Assembly (NCBI RefSeq): GCF_016313185.1
Contig: NZ_CP066218.1
Span: forward strand, 2,914,001-2,978,000
Source of the DNA: Mycolicibacterium baixiangningiae
GTDB taxonomy: Bacteria > Actinomycetota > Actinomycetes > Mycobacteriales > Mycobacteriaceae
DNA: 64,000 bases
Direction of reading: 5' to 3'
Program-made: the position numbers and the translations under genes
The notes under the pieces: generated by a model
What the model saw: the letters and a program-made list of their open reading frames with translations, nothing else
What the model was told of the DNA's origin: nothing
The model's database searches: none
Shown here: one piece after another, positions 1 to 11,381 of the stretch
Layout: every line of letters starts with the position of its first letter
Position numbering within the stretch: position 1 is the stretch's first letter

Positions 1-66
1 CGACGACCGAGAACCACCGCCGAATCTCTCAGGCACCCCGCGCGGGTCGACGACAGAGGGAGAGGG
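1..66 (+). promoter_or_regulatory. Glycine riboswitch, 3' part (5' end outside window)
   Basis: The stretch at about 19-66 carries the conserved 3' half of a glycine (gcvT-type) aptamer: AATCTCTCAGGCA at 23-35, a short GC stem, then CGACAGAGGGAGAG at 51-64. It ends about 40 bases before the gcvP start, the expected place for a glycine sensor controlling glycine cleavage. The 5' half of the aptamer, and any tandem partner aptamer, lies upstream of the window. Whether it acts on transcription or translation cannot be read from this fragment. Confidence 0.8.
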
Positions 67-104
67 ACCGTCCAGCGGTTCTGCGCCCGGTAGGAGACCC
101 ACCC

Positions 105-2951
105 GTGCTCGATGCTCATCAGCCCCGTTTCGCCGACCGGCACATCGGTCCCGACTCCGACGCCGTCGCGGTCATGCTCGACACCATCGGTGTACCGGCG
201 CTCGACGACCTCGCCGCCAAGGCGCTGCCCGTGAACATCCTCGACGCGCTGTCGGCCGACGGTGTCGCGCCCGGCCTAGAGTGCCTTCCCGCTCCCGCCT
301 CGGAAGCCGAGGCGCTGGCCGAACTGCGCGCGTTGGCCGAGTCGAACACCGTTGCGGTGTCGATGATCGGCCAGGGCTACTTCGACACCCTCACGCCGCC
401 GGTGTTGCGCCGCAACATCCTGGAGAACCCGGCCTGGTACACCGCGTACACCCCGTATCAGCCGGAGATCAGCCAGGGCCGCCTGGAGGCGCTGCTGAAC
501 TTCCAGACCATGGTCTGCGATCTGACCGGACTCGAGGTGGCCAATGCGTCGATGCTCGACGAGGCCACCGCCGCCGCCGAGGCCATGACGCTGATGCAGC
601 GCGCCGGCCGCAGCAAGTCCACCCGCCTGGCCGTCGACGCCGACGTCTACCGCCAGACCGCGGCCGTCCTGGCCACCCGAGCCCAGCCGCTGGGGATCGA
701 GATCGTCGCCGCCGATCTGCGCCAGGGTCTGCCCGAAGGCGACTTCTTCGGCGTGATCGTCCAGTTACCCGGTGCCAGTGGGGTGCTCGTCGACTGGGCG
801 CCGCTGGTGGCGGAGGCGCACGAGCGCGGCGCCCTGGTCGCGGTCGGCGCGGATCTGCTGGCGATGACGCTGGTGACCCCGCCCGGTGAGTACGACGCCG
901 ATGTCGCGTTCGGCAGCACGCAGCGCTTCGGGGTGCCGATGGGCTTCGGTGGCCCGCACGCCGGCTACCTCGCGGTGCACACCAAGCATGCCCGGCAACT
1001 GCCCGGTCGCCTGGTCGGGGTGTCGGTCGACGCCGACGGCGCACCGGCCTACCGTCTCGCGCTGCAGACCCGCGAACAGCACATCCGCCGGGACAAGGCC
1101 ACCAGCAACATCTGCACCGCGCAGGTGTTGCTGGCGGTGATGGCGGCCATGTACGCCAGCTACCACGGCGCCGAGGGGCTCACCTCGATCGCCCGCCGCG
1201 TCCACGGACATGCCCGCGCGGTCGCGACCGGACTCGTGGAGGCCGGGGTCGAGGTGGTGCATGACGCGTTCTTCGACACCGTGCTGGCCCGCGTGCCGGG
1301 CCGCGCCGCCGAGATCCGCGACGCCGCGAAGTCGCACGGCATCAACCTCTGGCAGGTCGATTCCGATCACCTCTCGGTTGCGTGTGACGAGGCGACCACC
1401 GCCGACCACGTTGCTGCCGTGCTGGCGGCGTTCGGTGCCACGCGTGGCGGCCAGCCGTTCGTCGGACCCGAGATCGCGACGCGCACTTCGCCATTCCTGA
1501 CACATCCGGCGTTCACCCGGTACCGCACCGAAACCGCGATGATGCGCTATCTGCGTTCTCTGGCCGATAAGGACATCGCGCTGGACCGCAGCATGATCCC
1601 GCTCGGATCGTGCACGATGAAGCTCAACGCCGCTGCGGAGATGGAGCCGATCACCTGGCCGGAGTTCGCCAGGCAGCATCCGTTCGCCCCCGAGGGCGAC
1701 ACCCCGGGCCTGCGCCGGCTGATCGCCGATCTCCAGACGTGGCTCACCGGCATCACCGGCTACGACGAGATCTCGTTGCAGCCCAACGCCGGATCGCAGG
1801 GTGAGTACGCCGGCCTGCTGGCGATCAAGGCTTTCCACGACGCCAACGGCGCACCCGAGCGGGATGTGTGTCTGATTCCCTCGAGCGCGCACGGCACCAA
1901 CGCCGCATCGGCAGCGCTGGCGGGGATGCGGGTGGTCGTGGTGGGCTGCCGGCCCAACGGCGACGTCGACCTGGACGACCTGCGCGCCAAGGTCACCCAG
2001 AACGCCGACCGGTTGGCCGCGCTGATGATCACCTACCCGTCCACCCACGGGGTGTACGAGCACGACGTCGCGGACATCTGTGCGGCGGTGCACGACGCGG
2101 GTGGCCAGGTGTACGTCGACGGCGCGAACCTCAACGCGCTGGTGGGCCTCGCCCGGCCCGGCCGGTTCGGCGGTGACGTCAGCCACCTCAACCTGCACAA
2201 GACGTTCTGCATCCCGCACGGCGGCGGCGGCCCGGGTGTCGGGCCGGTCGCGGTGCGCGCGCACCTGGCGCCGTACCTGCCGGGTCACCCGCTCGCCGGC
2301 GAACTGGGTGACGACTACACCGTGTCGGCCGCGCCGTACGGGTCGGCGTCGATCCTTCCGATCACCTGGATGTACATCCGCATGATGGGTGCGCCCGGCC
2401 TGCGCGCGGCGTCGCTGACCGCGATCGCGTCGGCCAACTACATCGCCCGCCGTCTCGACGAGTACTACCCGGTGCTCTACACCGGGGAGAACGGCATGGT
2501 TGCCCACGAGTGCATCCTGGATCTGCGCACCATTACCAAGCAGACCGGCGTCACTGTCGACGACGTCGCAAAGCGGTTGGCGGACTTCGGTTTCCACGCG
2601 CCCACGATGAGCTTCCCGGTGGCGGGTACGTTGATGGTGGAGCCGACGGAGAGCGAATCGCTGGCCGAGGTCGACGCGTTCTGCGAGGCGATGATCGCGA
2701 TCCGCGCCGAGATCGACCAGGTCGGTTCGGGCGCATGGCCGGTGGACGACAACCCGCTGCGCGGTGCACCGCACACCGCGGAGTCCCTGCTGGTGACCGA
2801 GTGGAACCACCCCTATACCCGCGAGCAGGCGGCCTACCCGCTGGGCAAGGGATTCCGGCCCAAGGTGTGGCCCCCGGTTCGGCGGATCGACGGGGCGTAC
2901 GGCGACCGCAACCTGATGTGTTCCTGCCCGCCCGTCGAGGCGTTCGCCTGA
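105..2951 (+). CDS. gcvP: Glycine dehydrogenase (decarboxylating), P protein of the glycine cleavage system
   Basis: A 948-residue P protein. It decarboxylates glycine with pyridoxal phosphate and passes the aminomethyl group to the lipoyl arm of GcvH. The PLP lysine is in HLNLHKTF (about K699), followed by the glycine-rich GGGGPGVGP loop; the N-terminal half has the FxxRHIGP-like opening (RFADRHIGP). The length is normal for the fused, single-chain form (about 940-955 residues). The GTG start at 105 is supported by TAGGAG 8 bases upstream, and the gene directly follows the glycine riboswitch. It corresponds to M. tuberculosis gcvB (Rv1832). The gene order then breaks: the lipid island begins 23 bases after its stop. 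Confidence 0.97.
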   Translation: MLDAHQPRFADRHIGPDSDAVAVMLDTIGVPALDDLAAKALPVNILDALSADGVAPGLECLPAPASEAEALAELRALAESNTVAVSMIGQGYFDTLTPPVLRRNILENPAWYTAYTPYQPEISQGRLEALLNFQTMVCDLTGLEVANASMLDEATAAAEAMTLMQRAGRSKSTRLAVDADVYRQTAAVLATRAQPLGIEIVAADLRQGLPEGDFFGVIVQLPGASGVLVDWAPLVAEAHERGALVAVGADLLAMTLVTPPGEYDADVAFGSTQRFGVPMGFGGPHAGYLAVHTKHARQLPGRLVGVSVDADGAPAYRLALQTREQHIRRDKATSNICTAQVLLAVMAAMYASYHGAEGLTSIARRVHGHARAVATGLVEAGVEVVHDAFFDTVLARVPGRAAEIRDAAKSHGINLWQVDSDHLSVACDEATTADHVAAVLAAFGATRGGQPFVGPEIATRTSPFLTHPAFTRYRTETAMMRYLRSLADKDIALDRSMIPLGSCTMKLNAAAEMEPITWPEFARQHPFAPEGDTPGLRRLIADLQTWLTGITGYDEISLQPNAGSQGEYAGLLAIKAFHDANGAPERDVCLIPSSAHGTNAASAALAGMRVVVVGCRPNGDVDLDDLRAKVTQNADRLAALMITYPSTHGVYEHDVADICAAVHDAGGQVYVDGANLNALVGLARPGRFGGDVSHLNLHKTFCIPHGGGGPGVGPVAVRAHLAPYLPGHPLAGELGDDYTVSAAPYGSASILPITWMYIRMMGAPGLRAASLTAIASANYIARRLDEYYPVLYTGENGMVAHECILDLRTITKQTGVTVDDVAKRLADFGFHAPTMSFPVAGTLMVEPTESESLAEVDAFCEAMIAIRAEIDQVGSGAWPVDDNPLRGAPHTAESLLVTEWNHPYTREQAAYPLGKGFRPKVWPPVRRIDGAYGDRNLMCSCPPVEAFA

Positions 2952-2974
2952 ACGGACGCGGCTGCCGCAACGGT

Positions 2975-3310
2975 CTACAGGGGCGGCGCGTCGGGGCGCG
3001 CCGTGAGGTCGGCGCCGCGCACCGACCCGGTGGGCCCGGTGTCCGCACCGCGGTCTTCTATGTAGTCGGCCACCTCGCTGTCGGCGATATGGCCGAATCG
3101 CACGAGGACACCCACCGGGTTGAGTCCCAGATTGCGTGCGGCGGTGAGCACGGTGTCGGTCTTTGTGAGCGTGCCCTTCGACTGGCGGTAGTAGAACGTC
3201 GACCGTGACATCTCCACGGCGGCGAGCACTTCGTCGAGGGTGAGTTTGCGGCCGGTGAGGTACGACAGGACCAGCGCGAGGTCCTTTCGCGCTTCGCTAG
3301 CCGTGGGCAT
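2975..3310 (-). CDS. Small helix-turn-helix DNA-binding protein
   Basis: A 111-residue protein. An N-terminal helical HTH (about residues 10-62, with LTLDEVLAAVEMSRSTFYYRQ as the likely turn and recognition helix) is followed by a short helical segment and a low-complexity tail (ADTGPTGSVRGADLTARPD). The ATG at 3310 was chosen because the longer reading frame upstream reads as non-coding and overlaps the intergenic region. It diverges from the tesA-type gene and is the first gene of the island, so it is the obvious candidate local regulator; that is inference. I do not recognise a named family; the overall size recalls short mycobacterial regulators such as EspR, but I see no convincing residue match. 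Its 3' end converges on gcvP with a 23-base gap. Confidence 0.75.
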   Translation of the reverse strand: MPTASEARKDLALVLSYLTGRKLTLDEVLAAVEMSRSTFYYRQSKGTLTKTDTVLTAARNLGLNPVGVLVRFGHIADSEVADYIEDRGADTGPTGSVRGADLTARPDAPPL

Positions 3311-3519
3311 GCGGCAATCGTAGGCTCGGGCAGTCGCGAAATCAGCGTTACATGCCCACTGCGATCGCAGGTCCATCCGACCGCAAACACTCGTCGGCAC
3401 AACGCGTGTCGGCCCCGGTGGAATCGATTCACCTGATGGTGGCAGGCGGGAGGCAAGTCCGCTCCTTCGCAAATATCGGTCTGGCCGAGACCGCGCGACC
3501 GCGCTACGGTGACCGCGTG
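3311..3519. promoter_or_regulatory. Divergent promoter region between HTH gene and thioesterase
   Basis: A 209-base divergent intergenic region. It contains a perfect 12-base palindrome, CTGCGATCGCAG, at 3359-3370, about 50 bases upstream of the HTH gene start and 150 bases upstream of the thioesterase start. A palindrome here could be the operator of the HTH protein, but such a site can also occur by chance in GC-rich DNA. No clear -10/-35 pair was identified. Confidence 0.35.
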
Positions 3520-4227
3520 ATGGCCGGGCAGCCGACGTTGTTCATCTTTCCGCACGCGGGCGGCAGCGCGGAGTACTACATTCCGTTTGCGCGCGCGTTC
3601 TCGAGCAAGGTGAAGCGCGTCGCAGTGCAGTACCCCGGGCGCCGGGGGACACATGACGTCGGATCATTCAGTGCGATACCAGATCTCGCGGATCAGGCGT
3701 GCGCGATGCTGGATTCGGGCGTTCGCGACGGCGGCCCGGTTGCTTTCTTCGGGCACAGTATGGGGGCCCTGGTCGCGTTCGAGGCCGCCTTGCGCTTCGA
3801 GGCCCAGGGCAATTCCGTTGCTGCGCTTTTCGTCTCGGCGTGCGCGGCGCCCGGGAGGGCCGGATTCGAGTACGTCCCGGAGCACGATCGCGGGTTGCTC
3901 GACGTCGTCAGCGAGCTGACAGGTGCGAACCGGGAGTTCCTCGACAACGAGGAATTCGCCGCGAAGATCCTGCCCACGCTGCGCGGGATGCGTGCGATCG
4001 CGAACTACGACTGCCCGGCTGACGCAACGGTGTCGTGTCCGATCCATGCCTACCTCGGCGACGAGGACGATGTCGCCACCTACGAGAAGGTGCAATCGTG
4101 GGCACAGCGGACGACGGGCGAATTCAGCGCCCGCGTTTTCCGCGGCCATCACTTCTATGTCGAGGATCATGTGACCGAACTGGCCGGCGACATCGAACAG
4201 AAGATCGCGGTGACCTGCAGCGCCTGA
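3520..4227 (+). CDS. tesA: Type II thioesterase (TesA-type alpha/beta hydrolase)
   Basis: A 235-residue external thioesterase. This family removes aberrant acyl groups from PKS/NRPS carrier proteins or helps release product. The protein opens with TLFIFPHAGGSAEYY (oxyanion region), has the nucleophile elbow GHSMGA (S80) and the C-terminal histidine motif GHHFY (about 209-213). In M. tuberculosis TesA works with the Pps synthases of the DIM/PGL pathway, and here it lies directly upstream of a DIM-like operon, so the same partnership is likely. The ATG at 3520 places the start directly before the family's N-terminal strand; a GTG one codon earlier is possible, while the more upstream open frame lacks family similarity. 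Confidence 0.9.
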   Translation: MAGQPTLFIFPHAGGSAEYYIPFARAFSSKVKRVAVQYPGRRGTHDVGSFSAIPDLADQACAMLDSGVRDGGPVAFFGHSMGALVAFEAALRFEAQGNSVAALFVSACAAPGRAGFEYVPEHDRGLLDVVSELTGANREFLDNEEFAAKILPTLRGMRAIANYDCPADATVSCPIHAYLGDEDDVATYEKVQSWAQRTTGEFSARVFRGHHFYVEDHVTELAGDIEQKIAVTCSA

Positions 4228-4836
4228 CGGTTTCTCAACCCCGCGCTGGAATACGCACCGGCGCAGACGGATCGAGTGCACCAGATCCAGTTCACAGCTG
4301 ACGGAACGGCATGGCCGGCCACTTGCGCGCCCCGGGTAATCCACACCGAACCCACGCAGGGGTGCGGTCATGGCTATTTGTCCGAGGCGATCCTCCTGTC
4401 GTGCCCCGCTTTCGGCGGTGTCCGGTATCGGGCGATGCTGGCGAAGTCAATCGCAAGGTCTAGGCGGCCTGCTGCGGGGGTTGGCCCGCCCGGACGCTAC
4501 CCGCAAAGTGGGTTGCCAGAGGTGTCGTTTCGCCACTTCATCCAGGTGAAATTCGATAGCCTCGCGCAACTCTAGCGAACGGCTATGTACTTGCCTTGGA
4601 AATCAACCAACAGCGTGAATTAGTCTGCTTGTCAAACAATTACGCGTATATACCGACGTCCTGGGAATCGCCGCACGCGTATTTTGGCAACTCGGATGAC
4701 GAATTCGTCCGAGATCTTGAACCGTCCCGTGTTAGCGTGCGGCGAGGGAGTTGATCCCGTCAAAAACCTCTTGGGGGGAGGCCGACGGTGGGCGTCGATC
4801 TGGGTCTCCAAGCAAAGAACACTGAAAGGTGCCGCG
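4228..4836 (+). promoter_or_regulatory. 609-base intergenic region upstream of the FAAL-PKS operon
   Basis: No convincing gene. The last part (about 4560-4680) is clearly more AT-rich than the surroundings (for example CAAACAATTACGCGTATATA around 4633-4652), as expected for the promoter of the long operon starting at 4837. TTGTCA at 4629 and TATATA at 4647 are too close together (12 bases) for a standard promoter, so I do not assign hexamers. An AAAGG ribosome-binding site sits at about 4825-4829, ahead of the fadD ATG. Such long AT-rich leaders often bind nucleoid-type regulators in mycobacterial lipid loci; that is inference. Confidence 0.4.
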
Positions 4837-6579
4837 ATGGCTGCTATGGAGCCTTCGATCCCCGTACTGCTCCGGGAGCAGGCCCGGCAGCAACCAGAAG
4901 CGCCGGCATTCACCTTCATCGACCACGACGTGGATCCGGCCGGTTTTCGGGAGACGTTGACATGGTCACAGGCGTGGCGGCGAGTCGAGGCGCTGGCGGC
5001 GGTGCTCGCACCGTGCGGCTCGCCGGGTGACCGCGTCGCAATCCTCGCCCCGCAGGGTCTCGAGTACATCATCGGATTCCTCGCGGCGATGCACGCCGGC
5101 TACATCGCGGTGCCACTGTCCGTGCCGCAGTTCGGAATTCACGACGTACGCGTCAGCGCAGCGCTGGTCGACAGCGCACCGGTGGCGGTGCTGACGACGT
5201 CGTCGGTCGTCGACGCTGTCGTGCCCGCTGTCGGTGCGATGCGGTCATCGCCCTCAGTGATCGAGCTCGACGCGCTGGACCTCGACTCGGCTCCGGTGCG
5301 TTCGGGGACGGTGGCACACCACGATGTCGCGTTGCTGCAGTACACCTCCGGCTCCACCCGCAAACCCGCGGGCGTGGTGGTGACGCACCGCAACGTCATC
5401 GCCAATCTCGATCAGGTGTTCTCGGACTACTTCGAGCACGAGGGCAAAGTGGCGCCGGCGGGTCTCACGCTCGTGTCGTGGCTGCCCTTCTACCACGACA
5501 TGGGCTTGTTGCTGGGCACATTCGCCCCCGTAGCGAGCGGCCGGCACGCGGTCATCACCAGCCCGATGGCCTTCCTGCAGAAACCCGCGCGGTGGATCCA
5601 GATGCTGGCCTCCCACGGGCCCACCTTCTCGGCGGGTCCCAACTTCGCATTCGAGCTGGCGGCCCGGCGGACGTCCGACGCGGACATGGCCGGACTCGAC
5701 CTGAGCCGGGTCAAGGGCATCATCAGCGGAAGCGAACGCGTGCACTCCGCGACCCTGCGCCGGTTCACCGACCGGTTCTCGGCATTCGGCTTCCGAGGCG
5801 CGGCGATGTTCCCGTCGTACGGGCTGGCCGAAGCCACCCTCTATGTCGCATCGTCGCCGCCCGGACAGCCACCGACGACCGTTCGGTTCGACTACGAGAA
5901 GCTCTCCGCCGGCCACGCCAAGCGTTGCGGTGGCGAACGCGGTTCGGAACTCGTCAGTTACGGGCCCCCGCGGGCCTGCACCGTGCGGATCGTCGATCCC
6001 GACACCCAGGTCGAGAACCCGGCCGGAAAGATCGGCGAGATCTGGATCCACGGTGACAACGTGGCCGGTGGCTACTGGCGCAACCGCGAGGCCTCCCAGC
6101 GGACCTTCGGCGCACAGCTGACCGAGCCGTCCGGGGACACCCCGCGAGGCCCGTGGCTGCGGACCGGGGACCTCGGGGTGATGTCCGACGGCGAGCTGTT
6201 CATCGTCGGCCGAATCAAGGACCTGCTGATCGTCGACGGGCGGAACCACTATCCCGACGACATCGAGGCGACGATCCAGGAGATCACCGGAGGGCGGGCC
6301 GCGGCGATCTCGGTGCCCGACGACGCCACCGAACGACTGGTCGCCATCGCCGAGGTCAAGAAGCGGGGCAGCACCGAAGAAGAGGCGATGCGCACATTGC
6401 ACAACGTGCGTCGGGCGGTGACGTCGGCGGTGTCCAAGTCACACAGCGTGCGGGTGACGGACCTCGTGTTCGTCGCACCCGGGTCGATACCGATCACCAC
6501 GAGCGGCAAAGTGCGCCGCTCCGCCTGCACCGAGTGCTATCGCCAGGAACAGTTCAGCCGACTGGATGTGGGCGTATGA
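4837..6579 (+). CDS. Fatty-acyl-AMP ligase (FAAL), FadD26-type starter enzyme
   Basis: A 580-residue adenylate-forming enzyme that activates a fatty acid as acyl-AMP and loads it on a carrier protein, here most likely the N-terminal ACP of the next gene. Visible motifs are the P-loop [12 protein letters not shown] (with PAG, as in FAALs, rather than PKG as in acyl-CoA ligases), [12 protein letters not shown], the hinge region LRTGDLG...[20 protein letters not shown], and the C-terminal catalytic lysine in TTSGKVRRS. The ATG at 4837 has a GAAAGG ribosome-binding site; the frame is open upstream but that part shows no family similarity. It overlaps the first PKS by ATGA, so the two are translationally coupled, as are fadD26 and ppsA in the DIM locus. 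Confidence 0.93.
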   Translation: MAAMEPSIPVLLREQARQQPEAPAFTFIDHDVDPAGFRETLTWSQAWRRVEALAAVLAPCGSPGDRVAILAPQGLEYIIGFLAAMHAGYIAVPLSVPQFGIHDVRVSAALVDSAPVAVLTTSSVVDAVVPAVGAMRSSPSVIELDALDLDSAPVRSGTVAHHDVALLQYTSGSTRKPAGVVVTHRNVIANLDQVFSDYFEHEGKVAPAGLTLVSWLPFYHDMGLLLGTFAPVASGRHAVITSPMAFLQKPARWIQMLASHGPTFSAGPNFAFELAARRTSDADMAGLDLSRVKGIISGSERVHSATLRRFTDRFSAFGFRGAAMFPSYGLAEATLYVASSPPGQPPTTVRFDYEKLSAGHAKRCGGERGSELVSYGPPRACTVRIVDPDTQVENPAGKIGEIWIHGDNVAGGYWRNREASQRTFGAQLTEPSGDTPRGPWLRTGDLGVMSDGELFIVGRIKDLLIVDGRNHYPDDIEATIQEITGGRAAAISVPDDATERLVAIAEVKKRGSTEEEAMRTLHNVRRAVTSAVSKSHSVRVTDLVFVAPGSIPITTSGKVRRSACTECYRQEQFSRLDVGV

Positions 6580-9500
6580 CAACACCTCTCGATGAGACGG
6601 CACTCCGACACTGGCTGACCGACTATCTGGTGACGACCGTCGGCTGCAGCCCCGACGATGTCGACCCGGAGGCCTCGTTCAACGATCTCGGTGTGGGATC
6701 CACCGATGCGGTGGTGCTGTCGGGCGAGCTGTCGGAGTTGCTGGGCCGATCGGTGTCGCCGGTCGAGTTCTGGCAGCACCCGACGATCGACGCGCTGGCC
6801 GGGTTTCTCAGTGCGGCGGAGTCGGAGCCGGCCGCAGGTGTTCCCGACCTCGCCGTCGAGCCCGTCGGAGCCGGGGACGAGCCCATCGCCGTGATCGGCC
6901 TCGGGTGCCGCTTCCCCGGAGACATCCGCGGTCCCGAACAGCTGTGGGACTTCCTTCGCGACGGTCGCAGCGCGGTCGGCGAGGTGCCGCCGGAGCGCTG
7001 GGCGCCGTTCGACGACGGCTCACCCGAAGTCGCGGCCGCTCTGGCGCGGACCACCCGGTGGGGTTCCTTCCTCAGCGACGTCGACGCATTCGATGCCGAC
7101 TTCTTCGAGATCCTGCCGCGGGAGGCGGCCAAGATGGACCCCCAGCAGCGGCTGCTGCTGGAGGTCGCGTGGGAGGCACTCGAGCATGCGGGGACCCCGC
7201 CGGCGTCGCTGCGGCATTCTCAGACCGGCGTCTTCGTCGGCGCGTGCCTGCCCGAGTACGGGTTCCTCTCGGCCAGTGACCTTCCCGGTGTCGACGCCTG
7301 GAGCAACACCGGCGGCGCCCTGAGCATCATCGCCAACCGGCTGTCGTACTTCCTCGACCTGCGCGGGCCCTCGTTCGCCGTGGACACCGCGTGTTCGTCG
7401 TCGCTGGTCGCGGTGCATCTGGCCTGCCAGAGTCTGCGCACCGGCGACTCCAAGCTGGCGCTGGCCGCCGGCGTGAACCTGCTGCTGTCGCCCGCGGTCT
7501 TCCACGGCTTCGACCAGGCCGGCGCGCTGTCGCCGACCGGGCGCTGCCGGGCGTTCGACGCCGACGCCGACGGATTCGTGCGCGGTGAGGGGTGCGGTGT
7601 CGTCGTACTCAAGCGGCTCAGCGACGCACAGCGCGACGGCGACCGAGTGTTGGCCGTCGTGCGCGGATCGGCGGTGAACCAGGACGGTCGGTCCAACGGT
7701 CTGATGGCGCCGAATCCGGCGGCCCAGATGGCGGTGTTGCGGTCGGCTTATGCAAACGCCCGGGTCCAACCCCATGCCGTCGACTATGTCGAAACCCACG
7801 GCACCGGAACACTTCTGGGTGACCCGATCGAGGCGCGGGCGCTCGGAACGGTGCTGGGCCGCGGGCGGCCCGAGCAGTCGCCGTTGATGATCGGATCCGT
7901 CAAGTCGAACCTGGGCCACCTCGAGGCGGCAGCCGGGGTGGCCGGCTTGCTCAAGGCGGTACTGGCACTGCAGCACGGCGCCATCCCGGGCAACCTCCAC
8001 TTCCACAATCCGAACCCCCACATCCCGTTCGACCAGCTGCGGCTCGAAGTCGTCGACGGCAACACCGACTGGCCGGCGACCGACCGGCCGCGGTGTGCCG
8101 GGGTGTCCTCGTTCGGATTCGGCGGCACCAACGCCCATCTCGTCCTCGAACAGGCGCCTGAGCCGGCAGTGCCCGACCGGGAGGCCGGGGAGGAAACGGT
8201 ACCGACGGTGAGCACCCTGGTGGTGTCCGGGAAGACGCCGGAACGGATCAGCTCGACGGCGCAGGCGCTGGCCGACTGGATGACCGGTGACGGACAGAAC
8301 GTGCCGTTGGCGGAGGTGGCGCATACGCTGAACCACCACCGGGTCACCCATCCGACCTTCGCAACGGTCTGCGCCCGCGATCGCGGCCAGGCGGTGACCG
8401 GTCTGCGCGCGCTGGCCGCGGGCCGAGAGGCCCCGGGCGTGGTGCCGCCACACGAGGGTCGCTGCGGTCAGGGCACCGTGTTCGTCTACTCGGGGCAGGG
8501 TTCCCAGTGGACGGGGATGGGCCGGCGGCTGCTGGCCGAGGAACCGGTGTTCGCCGCGGCGATAGCCGATCTGGAACCCGCGTTCGTCGAGGAGGTCGGC
8601 TTCTCGCTGCGACAGGTGCTCGCCGAGGGACAACCGGTGCACGGCGACGCGCGCGTGCAGCCCGTGGTGATGGGGATGCAGCTGGCGTTGACCGAACTGT
8701 GGCGCTCCCACGGCGTCCAGCCCGACGCGGTGATCGGCCACTCGATGGGAGAGGTGAGCGCGGCGGTCGTCGCCGGTGCGCTGAGCGCGTCCGAGGGCTT
8801 GCAGGTGATCGCGGCCCGTGCCCGGCTGATGTCCCGGCAGGCCGGACAGGGTGCGGTCGCGCTGCTCAAACTGGACGCCGCCGACACCGCCGCGATGCTC
8901 ACCCAATACCCGGGAGTGGCTGTGGCGGGACATCTCTCACCCCGGCAGACCGTCGTCGCGGGACCGCCGCGGCAGGTCGATGCGGTGATCGAGGCGGTGA
9001 CTGCAGCCAACCGGTTCGCCCGGCGGGTCAACATGGAGGTCGCCTCTCATACCGAGGCGATGGACGCGATCCTGCCCGAGATCGGTACCGCACTCGGCGA
9101 TCTGCAGCCCACCCACCCCGCGATCCCATTCCTGTCCACCGTGGCCGATCCGGCCGAACAGCCGGTCCTCGACGCCCGCTACTGGATGGCCAACGTCCGC
9201 AGGCCCGTGCAGTTCAGCCGCGCGGTCAGCGCCGCAGCCCGCGAGTACACCACGTTCATCGAGGTCAGCCCGCACCCGATAATGACCCAGGCGATCACCG
9301 AGACGCTGGAGTCACACTCTCACCACCACAGCATCGGCACGCTGTCGCGCGATGGCGACGACACCGTCGTCTTCCACACCAACCTCAACGCCGCGCACAC
9401 CGTCCGCCCACCGTCGACGCCGCATCCCGCCGAACCCCATGTCGTGCTGCCGGCCACCCCCTGGCACCACACCCGGTATTGGCTCGACGTGGTGGCGCCG

Positions 9501-11381
9501 GCCCGTCGGCGTGAACCGACGCCCGAACCGGTCGCGCCATCCGGCGACCCGCTGGTGCCCGCAGACTGGTACTACCAGCTGAGCTGGCCGGTTGCGGCGC
9601 TGTCCGAGAACACCGGCGCAACAGCGCAATCCTGGCTGGTGCTGGCCGACGACGACGGTTTCGTGACGCAGCTGGGCCGCATGCTCGCACCCATGTCCCG
9701 GATGACGACCCTGCCGCCGTCGGTGCTGGAAGGATCCGACGACGGTACGATCCGTACTGCACTGTCCGGCATCAGCCACGTGCTCTACGCACCACGGCCG
9801 GCGGCGGGCACGTCCGCTTCCGATGCCGGTCACCGCCTCTTCAGATCGGCCCGACGGCTGGTCACAGCCATGTCGTCGGCGGCGACGGTGAGCCGGACGC
9901 CCCCGCCGCGGTTGTTCGTGCTGACCCGCAACGCTCAGCCGATCGCGGACGGCGACCGCGCCGAGCCCGCACATGCCGTGCTGTGGGGGCTGGGCCGCAC
10001 GCTGGCCTTGGAACACCCCGAGATCTGGGGCGGCATCATCGACATCGACCAGTCGGTGCCCGGCGTGCCCGCCGCGCGGTACGTGATCGCCGAGGCCCAC
10101 AGCGGCGACGACGAGGACCAGGTCGTGTACCGGGCCGGCGTCCGGCACGTACCGCGGATCCAGGCGGCGACCGCGCCGACAGCGCCGCCCGGCGAACTGG
10201 ACAGCAGCGCAAGCTATCTCGTCGTCGGCGCCACCGGCAATATCGGGCCGCACCTCATCCGGCAGCTCGCCGACATGGGGGCAGCCCACATCGTGGCGGT
10301 CTCCCGTAGTCCGGGTTCGCGGCTGCAGCCACTGGCCGACGAGTTGTCCGTGCGGGGCACGACGCTGACCACCGTCGCCGCCGATGTGACGGACGAAGCG
10401 GCCATGGGCGCACTGTTCGACCGGTTCGGCGCCGACCTGCCCGCCCTTGCCGGGATCTACCTGGCCGCCTTCGGCGGTGGGCCGGTAACGCTGCGCGACA
10501 TGACCGACGACCAGATCAGCGCGATGTTCGCACCCAAGCTCGACGCGGCGTCCGTGCTGCACCGCCTGTCGCTCACCCAGCCGGTGACGGAGTTCGTGGT
10601 TTTCACGTCGATCTCCGGTCTGCTCGGCTCCCGCTGGCTGGCGCACTACGCGGCCACCACCACTTTCCTCGACACCTTCGTCTACGCCAGGCGGGCGGCC
10701 GGGCTACCCGCCACCGCCGTCAACTGGGGCCTGTGGAAGTCGCTGTCAGACGGTCAAGGCGACGAAGAGCTCCGTGTCACAGAGGAATCCGGCCTCAAGC
10801 CCATGCCCGACGAGGTCGCCATCCTCGCGCTGCGGACACTGACCGGCGGCACCGCCCCGACGCGCGCGGTCGTCGTCGCCGCGGACTGGCCGCGACTGGC
10901 CGCCGCCTACCGCACCCGGGCGTCGTTGACGATCATCGACGACCTGGCCGCCACCGCGGAACCGCCCGCGGAACCCGCGGCCGGGGAGTCCGGGCCCGCC
11001 GGCGGGGACCTGCGCACCGCGCTGCGCGACAGTGAACCGGGGCGACGGCGGCCGATGCTGCTGGAGCACGTCACCGGGCTCGTCGCCGCGGTGATGGGTG
11101 TGGAGTCGCCCCAGGCGCTGGATCCCGCCGCGGGCTTCTTCCACTACGGCATGGACTCGTTGATGAGCGTGACTCTCCAACGGGCACTGAGTGAAACGCT
11201 CGGTGTCGCGGTGCCCGCCTCGGTGGTGTTCGACTACCCGACCATCGACGCACTGACCGACCATCTGGCCGGGGAACTACCGGAGTTCGGTGCGGACGCC
11301 ACCGCCTCCGACCCGGTCGGCGATCTCACCGAAGATGAACTTCTACAACAACTTTCCGACCGGTTGAGTGGAGCGCGATGA
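6576..11381 (+). CDS. Modular type I PKS, module 1 (ACP-KS-AT-KR-ACP), PpsA-like
   Basis: A 1601-residue synthase. Domain order: loading ACP 1-80 (phosphopantetheine serine S42 in GVGSTDAV); ketosynthase from about 100 (active C273 in DTACSSS); acyltransferase about 640-940 (S723 in GHSMGE, with VASH rather than HAFH later in the domain); ketoreductase about 1212-1400 (GATGNIG cofactor loop); and a C-terminal ACP (S1528 in GMDSLM). There is no dehydratase or enoylreductase. An N-terminal ACP next to a FAAL is the PpsA arrangement: it accepts the FAAL-loaded acyl chain, extends it once and should leave a beta-hydroxyl. The KR tyrosine is followed by AATT, so the asparagine usual in YxxxN is a threonine; activity needs checking. 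The start ATG overlaps the FAAL stop, and the gene ends in an ATGA overlap with the next PKS. Confidence 0.95.
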   Translation: MTTPLDETALRHWLTDYLVTTVGCSPDDVDPEASFNDLGVGSTDAVVLSGELSELLGRSVSPVEFWQHPTIDALAGFLSAAESEPAAGVPDLAVEPVGAGDEPIAVIGLGCRFPGDIRGPEQLWDFLRDGRSAVGEVPPERWAPFDDGSPEVAAALARTTRWGSFLSDVDAFDADFFEILPREAAKMDPQQRLLLEVAWEALEHAGTPPASLRHSQTGVFVGACLPEYGFLSASDLPGVDAWSNTGGALSIIANRLSYFLDLRGPSFAVDTACSSSLVAVHLACQSLRTGDSKLALAAGVNLLLSPAVFHGFDQAGALSPTGRCRAFDADADGFVRGEGCGVVVLKRLSDAQRDGDRVLAVVRGSAVNQDGRSNGLMAPNPAAQMAVLRSAYANARVQPHAVDYVETHGTGTLLGDPIEARALGTVLGRGRPEQSPLMIGSVKSNLGHLEAAAGVAGLLKAVLALQHGAIPGNLHFHNPNPHIPFDQLRLEVVDGNTDWPATDRPRCAGVSSFGFGGTNAHLVLEQAPEPAVPDREAGEETVPTVSTLVVSGKTPERISSTAQALADWMTGDGQNVPLAEVAHTLNHHRVTHPTFATVCARDRGQAVTGLRALAAGREAPGVVPPHEGRCGQGTVFVYSGQGSQWTGMGRRLLAEEPVFAAAIADLEPAFVEEVGFSLRQVLAEGQPVHGDARVQPVVMGMQLALTELWRSHGVQPDAVIGHSMGEVSAAVVAGALSASEGLQVIAARARLMSRQAGQGAVALLKLDAADTAAMLTQYPGVAVAGHLSPRQTVVAGPPRQVDAVIEAVTAANRFARRVNMEVASHTEAMDAILPEIGTALGDLQPTHPAIPFLSTVADPAEQPVLDARYWMANVRRPVQFSRAVSAAAREYTTFIEVSPHPIMTQAITETLESHSHHHSIGTLSRDGDDTVVFHTNLNAAHTVRPPSTPHPAEPHVVLPATPWHHTRYWLDVVAPARRREPTPEPVAPSGDPLVPADWYYQLSWPVAALSENTGATAQSWLVLADDDGFVTQLGRMLAPMSRMTTLPPSVLEGSDDGTIRTALSGISHVLYAPRPAAGTSASDAGHRLFRSARRLVTAMSSAATVSRTPPPRLFVLTRNAQPIADGDRAEPAHAVLWGLGRTLALEHPEIWGGIIDIDQSVPGVPAARYVIAEAHSGDDEDQVVYRAGVRHVPRIQAATAPTAPPGELDSSASYLVVGATGNIGPHLIRQLADMGAAHIVAVSRSPGSRLQPLADELSVRGTTLTTVAADVTDEAAMGALFDRFGADLPALAGIYLAAFGGGPVTLRDMTDDQISAMFAPKLDAASVLHRLSLTQPVTEFVVFTSISGLLGSRWLAHYAATTTFLDTFVYARRAAGLPATAVNWGLWKSLSDGQGDEELRVTEESGLKPMPDEVAILALRTLTGGTAPTRAVVVAADWPRLAAAYRTRASLTIIDDLAATAEPPAEPAAGESGPAGGDLRTALRDSEPGRRRPMLLEHVTGLVAAVMGVESPQALDPAAGFFHYGMDSLMSVTLQRALSETLGVAVPASVVFDYPTIDALTDHLAGELPEFGADATASDPVGDLTEDELLQQLSDRLSGAR

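Noticed and set aside
765..2810. A 681-codon minus-strand open frame inside gcvP
   Set aside because: Antisense shadow of a high-GC gene; translation is Arg/Gly/Val-rich without recognisable motifs.
4629..4652. TTGTCA and TATATA as promoter elements of the PKS operon
   Set aside because: A 12-base spacer is too short for a SigA-type promoter.
6153..6575. N-terminal extension of the first PKS into the FAAL gene
   Set aside because: The extra residues are Arg-rich and non-homologous; the ATG at 6576 in the ATGA overlap starts exactly at the ACP.
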